Below are positions 43,756 to 53,584 of a DNA stretch of 64,000 nucleotides, in pieces. The notes under the pieces were generated by a model. It was not told the DNA's origin, ran no database searches, and worked only from the letters and a program-made list of their open reading frames with translations. A program made the translations under genes and the position numbers. Every line of letters starts with the position of its first letter. The stretch's first letter is position 1. The stretch is taken from NCBI GenBank assembly GCA_944470555.2, contig OX104130.1, positions 2,232,001-2,296,000 of the forward strand, read 5' to 3'. Source of the DNA: Heterobilharzia americana. Lineage: Eukaryota > Platyhelminthes > Trematoda > Strigeidida > Schistosomatidae.

Positions 43756-44029
43756 TTTTCAGTGGTTTACAGTTCCAACTTCTATATGGTATATTTTGCA
43801 TATTGACTGAGTAACCTTTTAGTGCAATTATCTGTCATTTTACCGAGTATAAATACAACTGTACAGCTTGATAATGAAGTCATTGAAAAGAAATATCTCT
43901 TCGCTGATACATACCTTGTTCTCATTCATGAATGGATGAGTATATTTCATCAGTCAAAAATATATCGACGGCTTCATTCCTGAACACTTCGTCTTCTCCA
44001 GATATTTGACCTCTACTAGTAGTTCCTTT

Positions 44030-44185
44030 AATGTAATATACAGAGTATCTTCGGGAATTTCAAAGGCCTTCAACATATCATCTGTACAAGTAAAATAATT
44101 AATAGTTTAAAACTCTGAGCCTGATCTTTGTGTTCAAAGGCACTACATGAACTCACCAGCCTTACCATAGCCAGATGAGTAATTC
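44030..44185 (+). mobile_element. Penelope-like element extreme C-terminus
   Basis: NSEPDLCVQRHYMNSPALP corresponds to the terminal segment of the 42-48 kb subfamily (KPDLYVQNKYVQ, LSLPWP). Only the last few dozen codons are discernible, so this is a short relic. Confidence 0.5.
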
Positions 44186-44309
44186 TAATTCTGTATTTAG
44201 AAACTTTTAATTCAACTCTTGTAAATGATAGTGATTACATGTCCCTACGGATTAACAATAGACTGTTATTTGTTTTCAGTGAGTTTAAACAAAAGTTAAT
44301 ATTCACCAC

Positions 44310-44452
44310 GGATTGATAATAGTTGGGGAAGCGTTGAAAGCTCTGTGCATTGAACAGCTGTTTCATCTTAGTATAATATTCCCAGTAGTGGACACCCGTG
44401 ACGCTACTAGGGATCGAACTTAGAACCCTCAGGTTTCTGTAGCTTGACCCCA
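44310..44452 (-). repeat. hammerhead-bearing SINE (family H2), minus partner, head truncated
   Basis: Minus strand: GGTTCTAAGTTCGATCCCTA (B-box), GTGTCCACTACTGGGAATAT, AAGATGAAACAGCTGTTCAA and GCTTTCAACGCTTCCCC. The ribozyme core is destroyed. It ends where the plus partner begins. Confidence 0.6.
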
Positions 44453-44600
44453 GGTGGGGCTACGGGTGCAAACGATTGAGGATCCCTATTCTTGGACGAA
44501 AACGTTGTCCAATGCTCCTAGGTTTCCAGCGACTTTTCAAATAATTTCAGTTCGCGGAGCAACACTGACTTGAAATCAATGAATCCCACAAACCTCCAAA
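44452..44600 (+). repeat. hammerhead-bearing SINE (family H2), plus partner, head truncated
   Basis: GGGGCTACGGGTGCAAACGA, then TTGAGGATCCC, GGACGAAAACGTTGTCC, GCTCCTAGGTTTCC and the tail ATTTCAGTTCG. The core is UUGAGGA (C3 changed to U). GAAA and GUC are kept. Confidence 0.6.
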
Positions 44601-44609
44601 TTTATTTGA

Positions 44610-46235
44610 GGCTAGTGTTTAAGTAAGTGAGATTTGTATGTTTTTATTTTGTGGATTAAGTTCAACTGCTTTTCAACCTATAAAGTAAAATGTAATCTTT
44701 TTAATGGTAGCCAGCAGCAGAATCAAGGAAAAGCTTCTTATAAAAGTGAAATAAAATATTCACGAGTTAGGAGACCAAAATGAATGAGACCTATATTATT
44801 AGGTAAGTGTTAGTTATTTATCATCAACTAACCTGTTTTTTAATCTTGTTACGTAATCTTCTGTTGCTATTCATATTATTTCCTCGAACTCTCTCTTTAA
44901 TTACGGATATAAATGCAACTCCTTACCATGCCTTGTTAAGTCCATGCGAAGTTTTACCTTCGGTATCAAGTCATGTTGTTTACCTTTAGCTTACTTCATT
45001 TAACTCCAAAAAGTATGTTCAAATTCTTTCGTAATGTGATAGTTAAATGTTTCATATGTTGTGAGTAGCTGGTGAGAAACCAACGAAATAATATGGTACA
45101 ATATTATTCTGTTCCAGTCGTTTTCCTTTCCCTTTTCAATTTTATGACTGATAAATTTGTGTATGAGACCTAATTTTTGGCACTTGTTTTAAGTAGTTCC
45201 AATCAAAAGACTCAGACAGCACCCCCATTATCAAAAAAGACACAATCTTCAATCTTGGACTGCTGTTTCTTTGTTGTTTTTGATGTTTTGCTCTCTTATT
45301 TTCTGCTTCCATCTTTATAAAAACCTACTGTCCTTTTCGGAGTTGGTTTCATCATTTGTATTCCTGAATTAGGTGAAAATTGGTTCCTTTTTGTTTTGCT
45401 TACGCAACTGATGAAGTTAATATTTCATTTGGTAATTCAGGGATATCAATGTTTTTGTCCTCCTATCAACTACGATTTTATCGAAAATATTCTAGAATTT
45501 TCTGTCATTCTCTAAACAGATGACATTGGGAAACTTTTCAGAAATTCATTCCCTCAAAATAATTTTGATCACTTGACAGTTTTTTTATCTTCCATCTCAT
45601 CACGACGTACATCCTTGTTGAATTCATGAGAATATGTTGTATACTTTAGTTGTTTTTGTATCAGGGACGTTATATTCTATAATTTGTGAAGCAACTGAGG
45701 AGAATCCATGAAATACATGCATACTGATTTCCCTACTATCGTTCTTCTTGCTACAAATAAAACCCCTTAATCATACACCAAAGATGTTCCAGAAACTGTA
45801 AACCAAATACTTCGTTCATTCTATCAGATGTATTCCAGGTTTTTTGTTGATACTCGATCAATAGCGAAAGACGGTGGTTCTCTGACAGATGAGAATGGCC
45901 TGAAGTATTGAAAACGTGGGGAACAGCCACGTGGACCGGAGCTCGTAAAGCATATCACGACGTACTTACACTCAAACTGTTTCTAAGACTCAAGGTGGCG
46001 ATATGCCAAGACGGGCTGGTCTTACAACTCAGTACAAACTTAGCAAATAAATTGCCCGAATCCCTGATAGCAGAAGTTATAAAGGTCAGCCTGTGATAAA
46101 AAAGAAGAGAAGGTCACCCCTACCGACAAACCAGTAACGCTCAAGACCGGAGAATATCTTTCGTAAACATTCATGCAACTTTGAAATTGTTCAATTCTTT
46201 ATAAAGTACACACAGGTAAAGTCACCTAGCCGAGC
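44610..46235. other. no recognisable feature
   Basis: AT-rich with several runs of T on the plus strand. A 62-codon frame at 45908-46096 (KTWGTATWTGARKAYHD start) has no family I recognise. It could be the unrecognised upstream part of the following Penelope-like element. Confidence 0.35.
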
Positions 46236-46239
46236 GACG

Positions 46240-47040
46240 AAACATCCAGAAACATGCCTCAAAGATGGGAATTTTAGATGATACACTGATCATATACAGA
46301 AAGCTAACATCAACTGACCAGTGCAATCACTTTTGTATTTCCATACCCTGGAGATATAAATTTAACCTCCTTAAGTGTTTGGTTTATCGTACAAAAGTTG
46401 CTTACTCTCATGACACTATGGAAGAGGAGCTTGACATTTATACGTACCGTGTTTAGTAAGAATAAATATCCTGCCTAATTCGTGACCAAAAGCGTGAATG
46501 GGATGGAGGCTAAACTACAGGTTGAATACAGTCTGTATGAAACATGTTTTCCTCAGACTTTAATTTAAATATCATCTGCGAAATTATAACGCAGCGTTTG
46601 AGAAGGGCTGTTTACAGAACGCTCAAAGCTGAAAAGTTATGTTTTATCCTACGTAGTTGGCCAATTAAAGATGCAGGTTCCCGATTCTGCCCGTTCTATG
46701 TGCATTCATCAGTTCGACCACTCCAATGGAGTTGGTTGCATATGGTGTACAATAAGCCAGTGATTTTCTTTGTATACTATATGAGCATCTTCCAGAAAGC
46801 CTACGTAAAGACCAATTAAGAAAAGCTCAATACTTGTACATTTGACAGATACTGATCATAAAGTGAATATGAGCAAGGTTTTTGCATTTGTTTACCGCAT
46901 GCCATCCAGTTCCTGGGGTAACCTACGTACTTGCTTGCTACACACAAAAGAAGCTTGTGTCATACACATCTACAAACCAAATCTTTGTACTCAAAACAAA
47001 CTTGTGCAGTTTGTGTCACTACCTTGGCCATCAGAGTAGT
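46240..47040 (+). mobile_element. Penelope-like element (RT thumb to C-terminal stop)
   Basis: IIYRKLTSTDQCNHF, SIPWRYKFNLLKCLVYRTK and HDTMEEELDIY give the RT thumb (family YRKSTWTGQYLHF). IICEIITQRLRRAVYRTLKA is the linker. LYEHLPESLRKDQLRKA and then KPNLCTQNKLVQFVSLPWP complete the endonuclease C-terminus, ending TAG at 47039. The central YIG motif is too degraded to read. Three frame changes are needed. Confidence 0.75.
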
Positions 47041-47335
47041 TTTACCGTCTAACTTCAATTTGTTTTAGTGTTCGTTTAATAGACCATAATCTGTTGGCAA
47101 TGGAAAGCCTCCTCTTCATCTCAAATTACCTGTCATCCTAACTTTCCGTCTCCCTGTTATTGCGGAACTATGTTGACACGTATCCTTTCACTCGAAGTTT
47201 GGTTGTTTTGTTTCTTTTCAACTTTCATGCTGGTTTCTGTGTCATCAGTGAACTGACAATCTGTTTTGTTTGACGCTTCTATCAGTCTTATGTAATTACC
47301 ATATTCATCAATTCTCATGTTGTTATACTGATCTC
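47040..47335 (+). other. T-rich 3' tail of the Penelope-like element
   Basis: Pyrimidine-rich plus strand between the element's stop and an antisense H1 repeat, the second instance of this arrangement. Confidence 0.45.
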
Positions 47336-47510
47336 AGTGACTAACAGAGGAATCCAGGAAGCTCGTTTCATCCTATTTGGGACTCGTCAGCTGGATGTAC
47401 ATGCACCTCATTGGGTAATGTTGTTCCTACTGGGACTCGAACCTAGTACATTTTGATTGAAACGCCAGGGTGTTATCCACTAAGGCACTGGAGCAAGATA
47501 GCCAACCCTA
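47335..47510 (-). repeat. Smalpha-like hammerhead repeat (family H1), full-length
   Basis: Minus strand: A-box region GTGCCTTAGTGGATAACACC, GCGTTTCAAT, B-box GGTTCGAGTCCC, GAGGTGCATGTACATCCAG, ribozyme, then CTGGATTCCTCTG. All parts of the family are in order and the promoter boxes look good. Confidence 0.8.
47352..47396 (-). ncRNA. hammerhead ribozyme with intact core (H1)
   Basis: Minus strand: core CUGACGA (N7 is C, which the consensus CUGANGA allows) and GAAA are intact. Stem I AUCCAG/CUGGAU is perfect and stem II GUCC-CAAAUA-GGAU pairs with one G-U. Stem III is weak (ACGAGCUU keeps the A-U next to the cleavage site but has a C-U mismatch). The cleavage triplet is UUC. Confidence 0.7.
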
Positions 47511-47639
47511 GTGCAACGAGTAACAGTTGTTGTTATGACACTTCTAATTTCTCTTTGCTAGACAGGGCCGAATCGCTCGACCTCTGTTAGCAGTTGGGCT
47601 CCTGGATAGATGCTACAATACTACTGATACTCATTGCAC

Positions 47640-47820
47640 AAGAGTTGGTTATGGTGCTCCAGTGCCTTAGTGGATAACTATCTGGAGTTTGAAGTAAAGG
47701 ATACTGGGTTAGAGCCTCTGTTAGGAATAACATCACTCATTGAAGTGCAGGTACATCCAGCTAAGCAGTTGCAAACAGGACGAAACGCGCGTCCTGAAGT
47801 CCTCTGAGATTAGTATAAAA
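47640..47820 (+). repeat. Smalpha-like hammerhead repeat (family H1), plus partner
   Basis: GTGCCTTAGTGGATAACTA, TTTGAAGTAAAGGATACTGG, GCAGGTACATCCAG, then GGACGAAACGCGCGTCCTG. The 3' half (GAAAC, stem III CGCGCG, GUC) matches the known schistosome ribozyme exactly, but the first box reads CUAAGCA, so it should be inactive. It mirrors the minus copy about 130 bases away. Confidence 0.7.
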
Positions 47821-47824
47821 TTAT

Positions 47825-48395
47825 GAATAATCAGCAGTATCGGGGCATGCGCATAGCAGCCTACACAAGTTAAACAATTCGACCCTGTCTAGCAATGGGA
47901 AATTACAAGCATCATCACATTAATTCTCATCTTCATTTCTCTAACTGCTGGTTTCATGAGTTACCGTTAGTTTATAATTATTTTAGTTCATCAATGCAAT
48001 ACTACTAATTGGTGTTATGTTATTGAATGTATAACTTACACAGTATTGAGAAAAAAGATTGATTAAGCGAAGAAATATATACCTCATCAACTAGGTCTTT
48101 CTCTTTCGCTATGCACTAGTATGCGTAGATGTACAATGAATCAAAATACCAATCAAGTGGTGTTTAGGCGATTGATACCAATCGTCGACAGACCACGTCG
48201 ATGTGTATCTACCAGTCCACCTTCTCCTGTGGAGGAAGTACATCGGCCGTAGTCAGAAATTGCTGTCAACACGTATACAACAACATGCTCCTACCTGGTT
48301 TTATAAGGGTGAAAGGAAGTGCATTAGAAGTTCTCTCTTGAGTATTTAATTGATTCCAACCATTCAACCCACCCAAACAATGATTTTAAAGCTGA
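47825..48395. other. no recognisable feature
   Basis: Ordinary AT-rich sequence. The segment 47870-47910 carries GACCCTGTCTAGCAATGGGA, a reverse partner of TTTGCTAGACAGGGCCGAAT near 47556. Confidence 0.35.
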
Positions 48396-48399
48396 CTAT

Positions 48400-48540
48400 C
48401 TAATTCTCTCAAACATCTCACCTTTCATTCGTCCTCGGTTTCTAAAAACATCATAGGCCTTAGCTATCCATGAACTGAAGCCTGACCTTTATGTGCAAAA
48501 TAAGTATGTACAGTAATTATCTCTACCTTGGCCTTAACTT
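48400..48540 (+). mobile_element. Penelope-like element extreme C-terminus
   Basis: PRFLKTS, stop, ALAIHELKPDLYVQNKYVQ, stop, LSLPWP is the terminal segment of the same subfamily as 42600-43265 and 46240-47040. Confidence 0.6.
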
Positions 48541-48950
48541 ATTTTGGTCTTGGTATGTTTCACCCCTTTTTTGCTATTTCAACTTACCCTTTTGTCAGAT
48601 TAGTCTTTGTACTTTTATATCGTCATTATCATTTTTGTTTTTGCATTTAATAGTTTCCGATGTTATTTCATTTGATTTTCCTAATAATTGGAACTTTTAA
48701 CAAAACATTTTCAATTTACTTCAATTAATTTGTCTCATTCATGTTACCTATCCTTTGATTGTTTATTAAGTCTACCACGTTCTCACCCTTTTTAATCTAT
48801 ATGCACCTTATAAACAATAATTATAGCTTTTTAAGCAAGTCATGAAGGTGCTAAGTTTGAGAAATTAAGATGTTGGAAATAATCAGTAGATTAATAATAC
48901 GTGATTAACAGTGACAAACATAATATTTCAAGTTGTTATTCATCGTAGAC
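48540..48950 (+). other. T-rich 3' tail of the Penelope-like element
   Basis: Pyrimidine-rich plus strand to about 48800, then neutral sequence, ending at an antisense H2 SINE. Third instance of this order. Confidence 0.45.
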
Positions 48951-49125
48951 TGACATCAATCGGAGGAACAAAGGAAACCTGGGAGCACTGGACAGCTGTT
49001 TCGTCCTAGTATGGGGCTCCTCAGCAGTGAACACTCACGACCCCGCCCTCCAGGGATCGAACTCGTGACCTTCAGGTCCGGTGGTCAGCACATTACCATT
49101 GAGCCACTGGGTCAGAATCCAGTGA
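48950..49125 (-). repeat. hammerhead-bearing SINE (family H2), best copy
   Basis: Minus strand: A-box region CCCAGTGGCTCAATGGTAAT, B-box GAGTTCGATCCCTGG (plus 49051-49065), GTCGTGAGTGTTCACTG, the ribozyme, GCTCCCAGG, and the tail ATTGATGTCAGTCTACG. All modules are present. Confidence 0.8.
48986..49029 (-). ncRNA. hammerhead ribozyme with intact core (H2)
   Basis: Minus strand: CUGAGGA (fits CUGANGA) and GAAA intact. Stem I CACUG/CAGUG has five perfect pairs. Stem II GCCC-CAUACUA-GGAC has one C-A mismatch where most copies have U-A. Stem III ACAGCUGU is self-complementary, so it can form either AC/GU with an AGCU loop or a dimer. The cleavage triplet is GUC. Predicted cut between plus 48991 and 48990. 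The overall plan equals the Smalpha ribozyme but the stem sequences differ. Confidence 0.7.
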
Positions 49126-49129
49126 TCCA

Positions 49130-50220
49130 TATTTCCAACTTCTGTTAGTTCACGATATAGTGCAACAGCCAAGCAATGTCATCGTTGAGTAACTGTCCTC
49201 ACGACTATCAGGCTTCTCCCCCACGGGTCACATTTTTCATTGGAACTTCGGGAATACCTCTCGAAGCTGGTCACCAATGAGCACTAGTTCAATGACCGAT
49301 TGCTAGCTGTCGACGTTCTGTCTAGTACGTTGGCATCAGTGCCACCAAAGGTAAGGTGAATGCAGATTCCTAGTTCTCATAGTCATTCCTGTTGAAGCAA
49401 TCACCACAGACAAGTATACTTTTACCTTACGAAGGCGAGCAATATTCGATCACAAATGACGATGTCGTTAACCGTAGCCTTGGTGGCACTTTGGTAGCGC
49501 GAATGGAGCCATCGCTGTGACTCTGTCGGTTTACGGGTCAGATCTTCTAGAGAAATGTCTTTTCCTGAGGGTGAGATAGAATTGGGTTTGCAAGATCGTC
49601 GAGACTTCAGTGAGATACGGGGCGGCAAATATAACCAACGAACCAACTACTCGGCAAAGATGACGATCTATCAGGTTACGTTAGAACGTCCGTGTATATG
49701 AAGACCATTCTGGAGATTCCAGCTCAGATGAAAATTGGAGTGAAACCTTAGATAAAAAAACAGTCCTTAGAGATCGTCAGAAGTACTAATGAATAAAGAT
49801 TTAAATCACTGGATACACTGGATACAACACTGAACCTGAAGTCATGAAGTTTCAGCGTTATCATATTGCCCTTGACTCTTGGACTCAATTCCAGTAGTTC
49901 AGTTTCCAAAGGTTGGTGAAACGATGACGTGATTTAGCTTATTATTCTTTGGGGTACTAATTACCCTCATAATGGTGAGATTACTTTGGTCTGTTAGGTG
50001 CAGCTGTCTAACGATATTGATTGGTTAATCTTCTAGCAAACGTATTTTCCGATAGGCATTTTGCAGCAGTGGTTTACTGCAAACATGAATAATGTTTGAT
50101 TTACTGATCCACTCTACATTTGGTTTATATTTATTCATTGGTAAGAGTCACGATAAAGCATTCATAATATCGGTGTCAAGTTTTTGTATGAATATCTGAA
50201 GAAAAAGTTTGTATTGGTAA
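49130..50220. other. no recognised gene
   Basis: Somewhat GC-richer between 49160 and 49650, with a 74-codon minus frame at 49422-49646 (RISLKSRRSCKPNSI). It could be decayed element coding sequence, but I find no motif. The rest is AT-rich. Confidence 0.3.
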
Positions 50221-50224
50221 TAAT

Positions 50225-50720
50225 ATCTCAAATATGTATTGATTAGTCACGGGAGTGCGACCAATTTCATGTTCTCTAGTCCTGAGTGCAGACCGAATCC
50301 TATCGATCATATTTGCAATGTGACCATCAAGCTAGAAGGCTCAGCATAGCGGTGCACATTATTAGATGTTAGTTGGTTGAAGGCAGTCGGCTAGAAGCCC
50401 TGAACTTGAGTTTCACGCTTGTTGGCACTCGTCAGCAAGGCGTATCCACAACCTCGATGGAAATGATGTTCTGCATGATATGCGAATCCACATCAATCAC
50501 TGCTGAAGTCAGCGACGTTACCACTGAGCCGTTCGGGCCACGGTTGGTCTCCTATAGGACTGGGTCACATAAACTGATTGGTCATGGGAGAGGTACCAAT
50601 TTTATATTGTCTATTCCTGACTGCAAATTGAATTCTACAACGCTGGGTGACATGGGTTCCGATCCAAGGTGGAACTTCAGTTCCATCGAGGTTGCAGATG
50701 CACACTACTGACGAGTACCA
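50225..50720 (+). repeat. about 320-bp repeat family (copy 2, tandem)
   Basis: The segment GAGTGCGACCAATTTCATGT..CTAGTCCTGA at 50251 recurs at 50590 as GAGGTACCAATTTTATATTG..CTATTCCTGA. This gives a unit of about 335 bases repeated one and a half times. The unit also contains GTTGGTTGAAGGCAGTCGGC and TTGGCACTCGTCAGCAAGG, shared with 25060-25420. Confidence 0.6.
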
Positions 50721-50724
50721 ACAA

Positions 50725-51112
50725 GCAAGAAATCCAGGTCCAGAACCTCCTGCCGATTACCTCCAAGCAACTAAAATGTCTCAAATATATTTGTTCACAG
50801 ATATGATTCAGGTTTCTTTAGCTACTTATATCAAACAGGACTCTGATAATAATACAGAAGCGTCAGTGATTTGAGCTACGCTGAAACCTGACTGACACTA
50901 ATGACAAATAGATTTTAAAGGCAAATACTAGGCGTTAAGTAAAGCGTATTACTTGGAATATTGAGGGTTTGTATGAAAAGGACACGCTCCCCCTAATCTA
51001 TAATACTAATTAGGAACCATAAACTGAAGAAAACGCAGTACTGTAAGTCTACATTATCACCTAAGCACCAGGGTGTAGAAGACTTGGCTGGTTTTAACTG
51101 GAATGGCTCTAA

Positions 51113-51156
<44 letters not shown>

Positions 51157-52190
51157 GGGATTTGCAGCTTTCTAATTGGCTACTTATACACATATTTGCT
51201 TCATGTTGCATTTCAATCAATTATTAGCATTGTACAAGACTCTATCTTACACGTGACAAAAAATCATTAATTCAACTGATGAAATCGATTGTATAAGTGC
51301 ATATCTTTTACTAGCTAGTTTTTAATTTTGCTTGTTATGATTGTAGATGTGGAAACAAGTCAATAGACAACTCATAAACACCTTTAAGCACAGAAAAGCG
51401 CAAGTAAAATGTAATAAACTTTCTTCCATCTACATACTAAAGCCTTGAAGATTATTTTTAGGCATATACAATTTTTATGTGAATAGATAAGTCTGAAATG
51501 TGTGAGATAGTGTTTTGAGACGTCTATTGAAAGTGAACATTTACTTGAGACACATTCTAGTTTCTTATATTTCTATTTCGCATCTAGCTTAGCTTCACAT
51601 ACACCTTTTGTCTGTTTAAACAACTGAAAAAACTTTAATCACGAGTCGAAATATATAAAAATGCTACGTCGATCCTACTTTAGGAGTTTTATTTCCTTCG
51701 CTGGTAAAAAGCTCCCAGAGTAGTTAATAAAATGTATGAGTAAGACCATCAACGGTTCTTTATTAGCAAATTCAATTCAAACGTATCATATAGTCGATGA
51801 GTCATTTTCTGTTATTTTCTGGATTTCCACTAACTTAAACCAAAAGGCACCCAGCTCCGAATACTTCAAATTGCAGAAACAGCGGCAATCAGGATTAAAG
51901 GTGCAGAGTTATGTGTTCATGAAAAGTAGGTGTTGTCACTACAATTACCCTGGAGCCATTCGAGATTCACAAATTCATTATTATCCTACCCCTCTTTACC
52001 TAATTTTCGAACTCCACTTTGTAGATATCTACAAATCTCAATAATCTGAAATAATTTTATCACATTCTCTCAACTTATCTTGTTCCCTAACATGAGTAAC
52101 ATTCTATTGAGTTATTATTCCTCAAATTATCTACTTTGTTTATTGTATCCTGTTCCCAAGCATAACCTCCAACAGTCTGAATAAAGCATA
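50725..52190. other. no recognised gene
   Basis: AT-rich sequence with a TA microsatellite at 51116-51153. A 102-codon plus frame at 51736-52044 shows no motif and no codon evidence that I can judge. Confidence 0.35.
51116..51153. repeat. (TA)n microsatellite, about 18 units
   Basis: Uninterrupted alternating T and A; likely polymorphic in length. Confidence 0.95.
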
Positions 52191-52198
52191 TCCTTATA

Positions 52199-52282
52199 GT
52201 CTTGGTTGTATTGTATTCTCTGAGGTGGGTTGTTTTATAGTGATGAAACAACACAGTTCAGATAATACAATACAACCAAGAC
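52199..52282. repeat. long hairpin with Penelope-like terminal sequence
   Basis: 52199-52217 and 52264-52282 are perfectly complementary over 19 bases (GTCTTGGTTGTATTGTATT and its complement). Pairing continues inward to 52235/52246 with about four mismatches, leaving a loop of about 10 bases. The right arm plus flank (CAACCAAGACCATTCACATG, CTACAAATATTCT) resembles 61083-61125, the end of a Penelope-like element, so this may be an inverted pair of element ends. Confidence 0.75.
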
Positions 52283-52389
52283 CATTCACATGAGCTACAA
52301 ATATTCTCCACCACTTTATAACCTTATAGAATTACATGGGCGGATCAAATTGCAACGCTACGTTACGTATCATCATAAAATAGAGCATG

Positions 52390-53580
52390 GAATGGCGGTC
52401 AGCTCTCTACCTCAATTTCATCGATTTTGAAAAGACCTTCGATAGCATCAACTGAGAAGTAATTTGGCAGGTAGCTGCTACAGACCTTTATCAACTTCAT
52501 TCAACAGCAGCTGTATGCTATATGACGACGCCAGATGCCAAGTGATTGACTATGGAAAGCTCAGTGATGGCTTTGAAGTGAAGACAGGGGCAGGAGTAAG
52601 ATAAAATAAGGTTGCCTACTATCACCGATGACCTTCTTAATTGTGGTGGACAGGGCTGGAACATGCAAGAAACTGTGAGGAGCGAGAAGATAGGCATACG
52701 CTGGCTGGACCGATGAAAAGACCCTACACGACTTAGACTTCGCCGGTGATTTATGTTTAATGTCTAGTCATATAAACTCGAAGATCTACAGGCGAAAACC
52801 AACAAGTTGGCAGAGGAGGCGAGGTGAGGCGGAGAAGACGGGACTTAAGGTGAACGTAGAGAAGATATGGAGATGAAGATACCCAACCAACAGCAACAAG
52901 CACCAATCACCATCAAAGGGAGGAGTATGAAGGAAGCAGTCTCTTTCACCTACCTAGGCTGCATCATCTCAACTGCAGGTGGCGGCACAGATGAAGATGC
53001 TAAAACCTGGATCGGAAAAGCAAGACAGGTCTTCATTAATCTGAAATCAGTGTGGAGATTTACTGCACTACACTCAACATGTGCAACAATATCCGGATTT
53101 TCAATCCTAATTCAGTCAATTCAGTCAATGCTTCTATGTGATGGTTTAGAGACTTGGCGTGTCACGGAAAGCATCTCCAACAAACTGCAGACATACACCA
53201 ACAGCTGCCTACGCTCGTTACTGAAGATCAGATGGTCAGAAAGAATAAGCAACAAAGAACTCTGGCAGAGAACCAACCAAGAACTTATCACCAACAAATA
53301 TGCCGAAGAAGAAAGTGGAGATGATTGGGCCTGCACTGAGAAGATCATTCAGGGACACCATGCGTCAGGCGAGGCGGTCAAATGGAAGTCAAATGGGAAA
53401 GGATGAATTAAGCGTCCGAGGATCATATAAAGGAGATCGTGTGAGGAAGAAGCGAAAGCCTGTGGGCAGTTGTAGAGCCAAGTTCAAAAGACTGCATTGA
53501 AGAGAGTGGAATAGAGACGTGCTACTGAAGCCCCCTATGTTCCACTAGGAACCCAAGGGACAAATAATAATCATAATAAA
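52390..53580 (+). mobile_element. third non-LTR family, RT domain and C-terminus (copy 2)
   Basis: In successive frames: VIDYGKLSDGFEVKTGAGVR (motif B area), LHDLDFAGDLCLMS (the catalytic loop, family FADD, with the second residue pair changed to GD), TGLKVNVEKI, SFTYLGCIISTAGGGTDEDA, LLCDGLETWRVTESI, LRSLLKIRWSERISNKELW and DDWACTEKI. ACAAATAATAATCATAATAA ends it, parallel to copy 1. Clade not assigned; the ISTAGG and IGKARQ signature separates it from the RTE copies. Confidence 0.75.
52867..53406 (+). pseudogene. RT C-terminal domain of the third non-LTR family
   Basis: A 179-codon open stretch of the element, from just after the catalytic loop into the GRPR-type basic end (one frame over, 53300-53500). 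It lacks any start context and the RT core upstream is interrupted by stops. Confidence 0.7.
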
Positions 53581-53584
53581 TATT

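Noticed and set aside
47787..47805. Active hammerhead in the plus H1 copy
   Set aside because: The 3' half is perfect, but box 1 reads CUAAGCA, so the catalytic core cannot form.
51736..52044. Plus-strand ORF of 102 codons
   Set aside because: No motif, splice context or family similarity; AT-rich sequence makes chance frames of this length possible.
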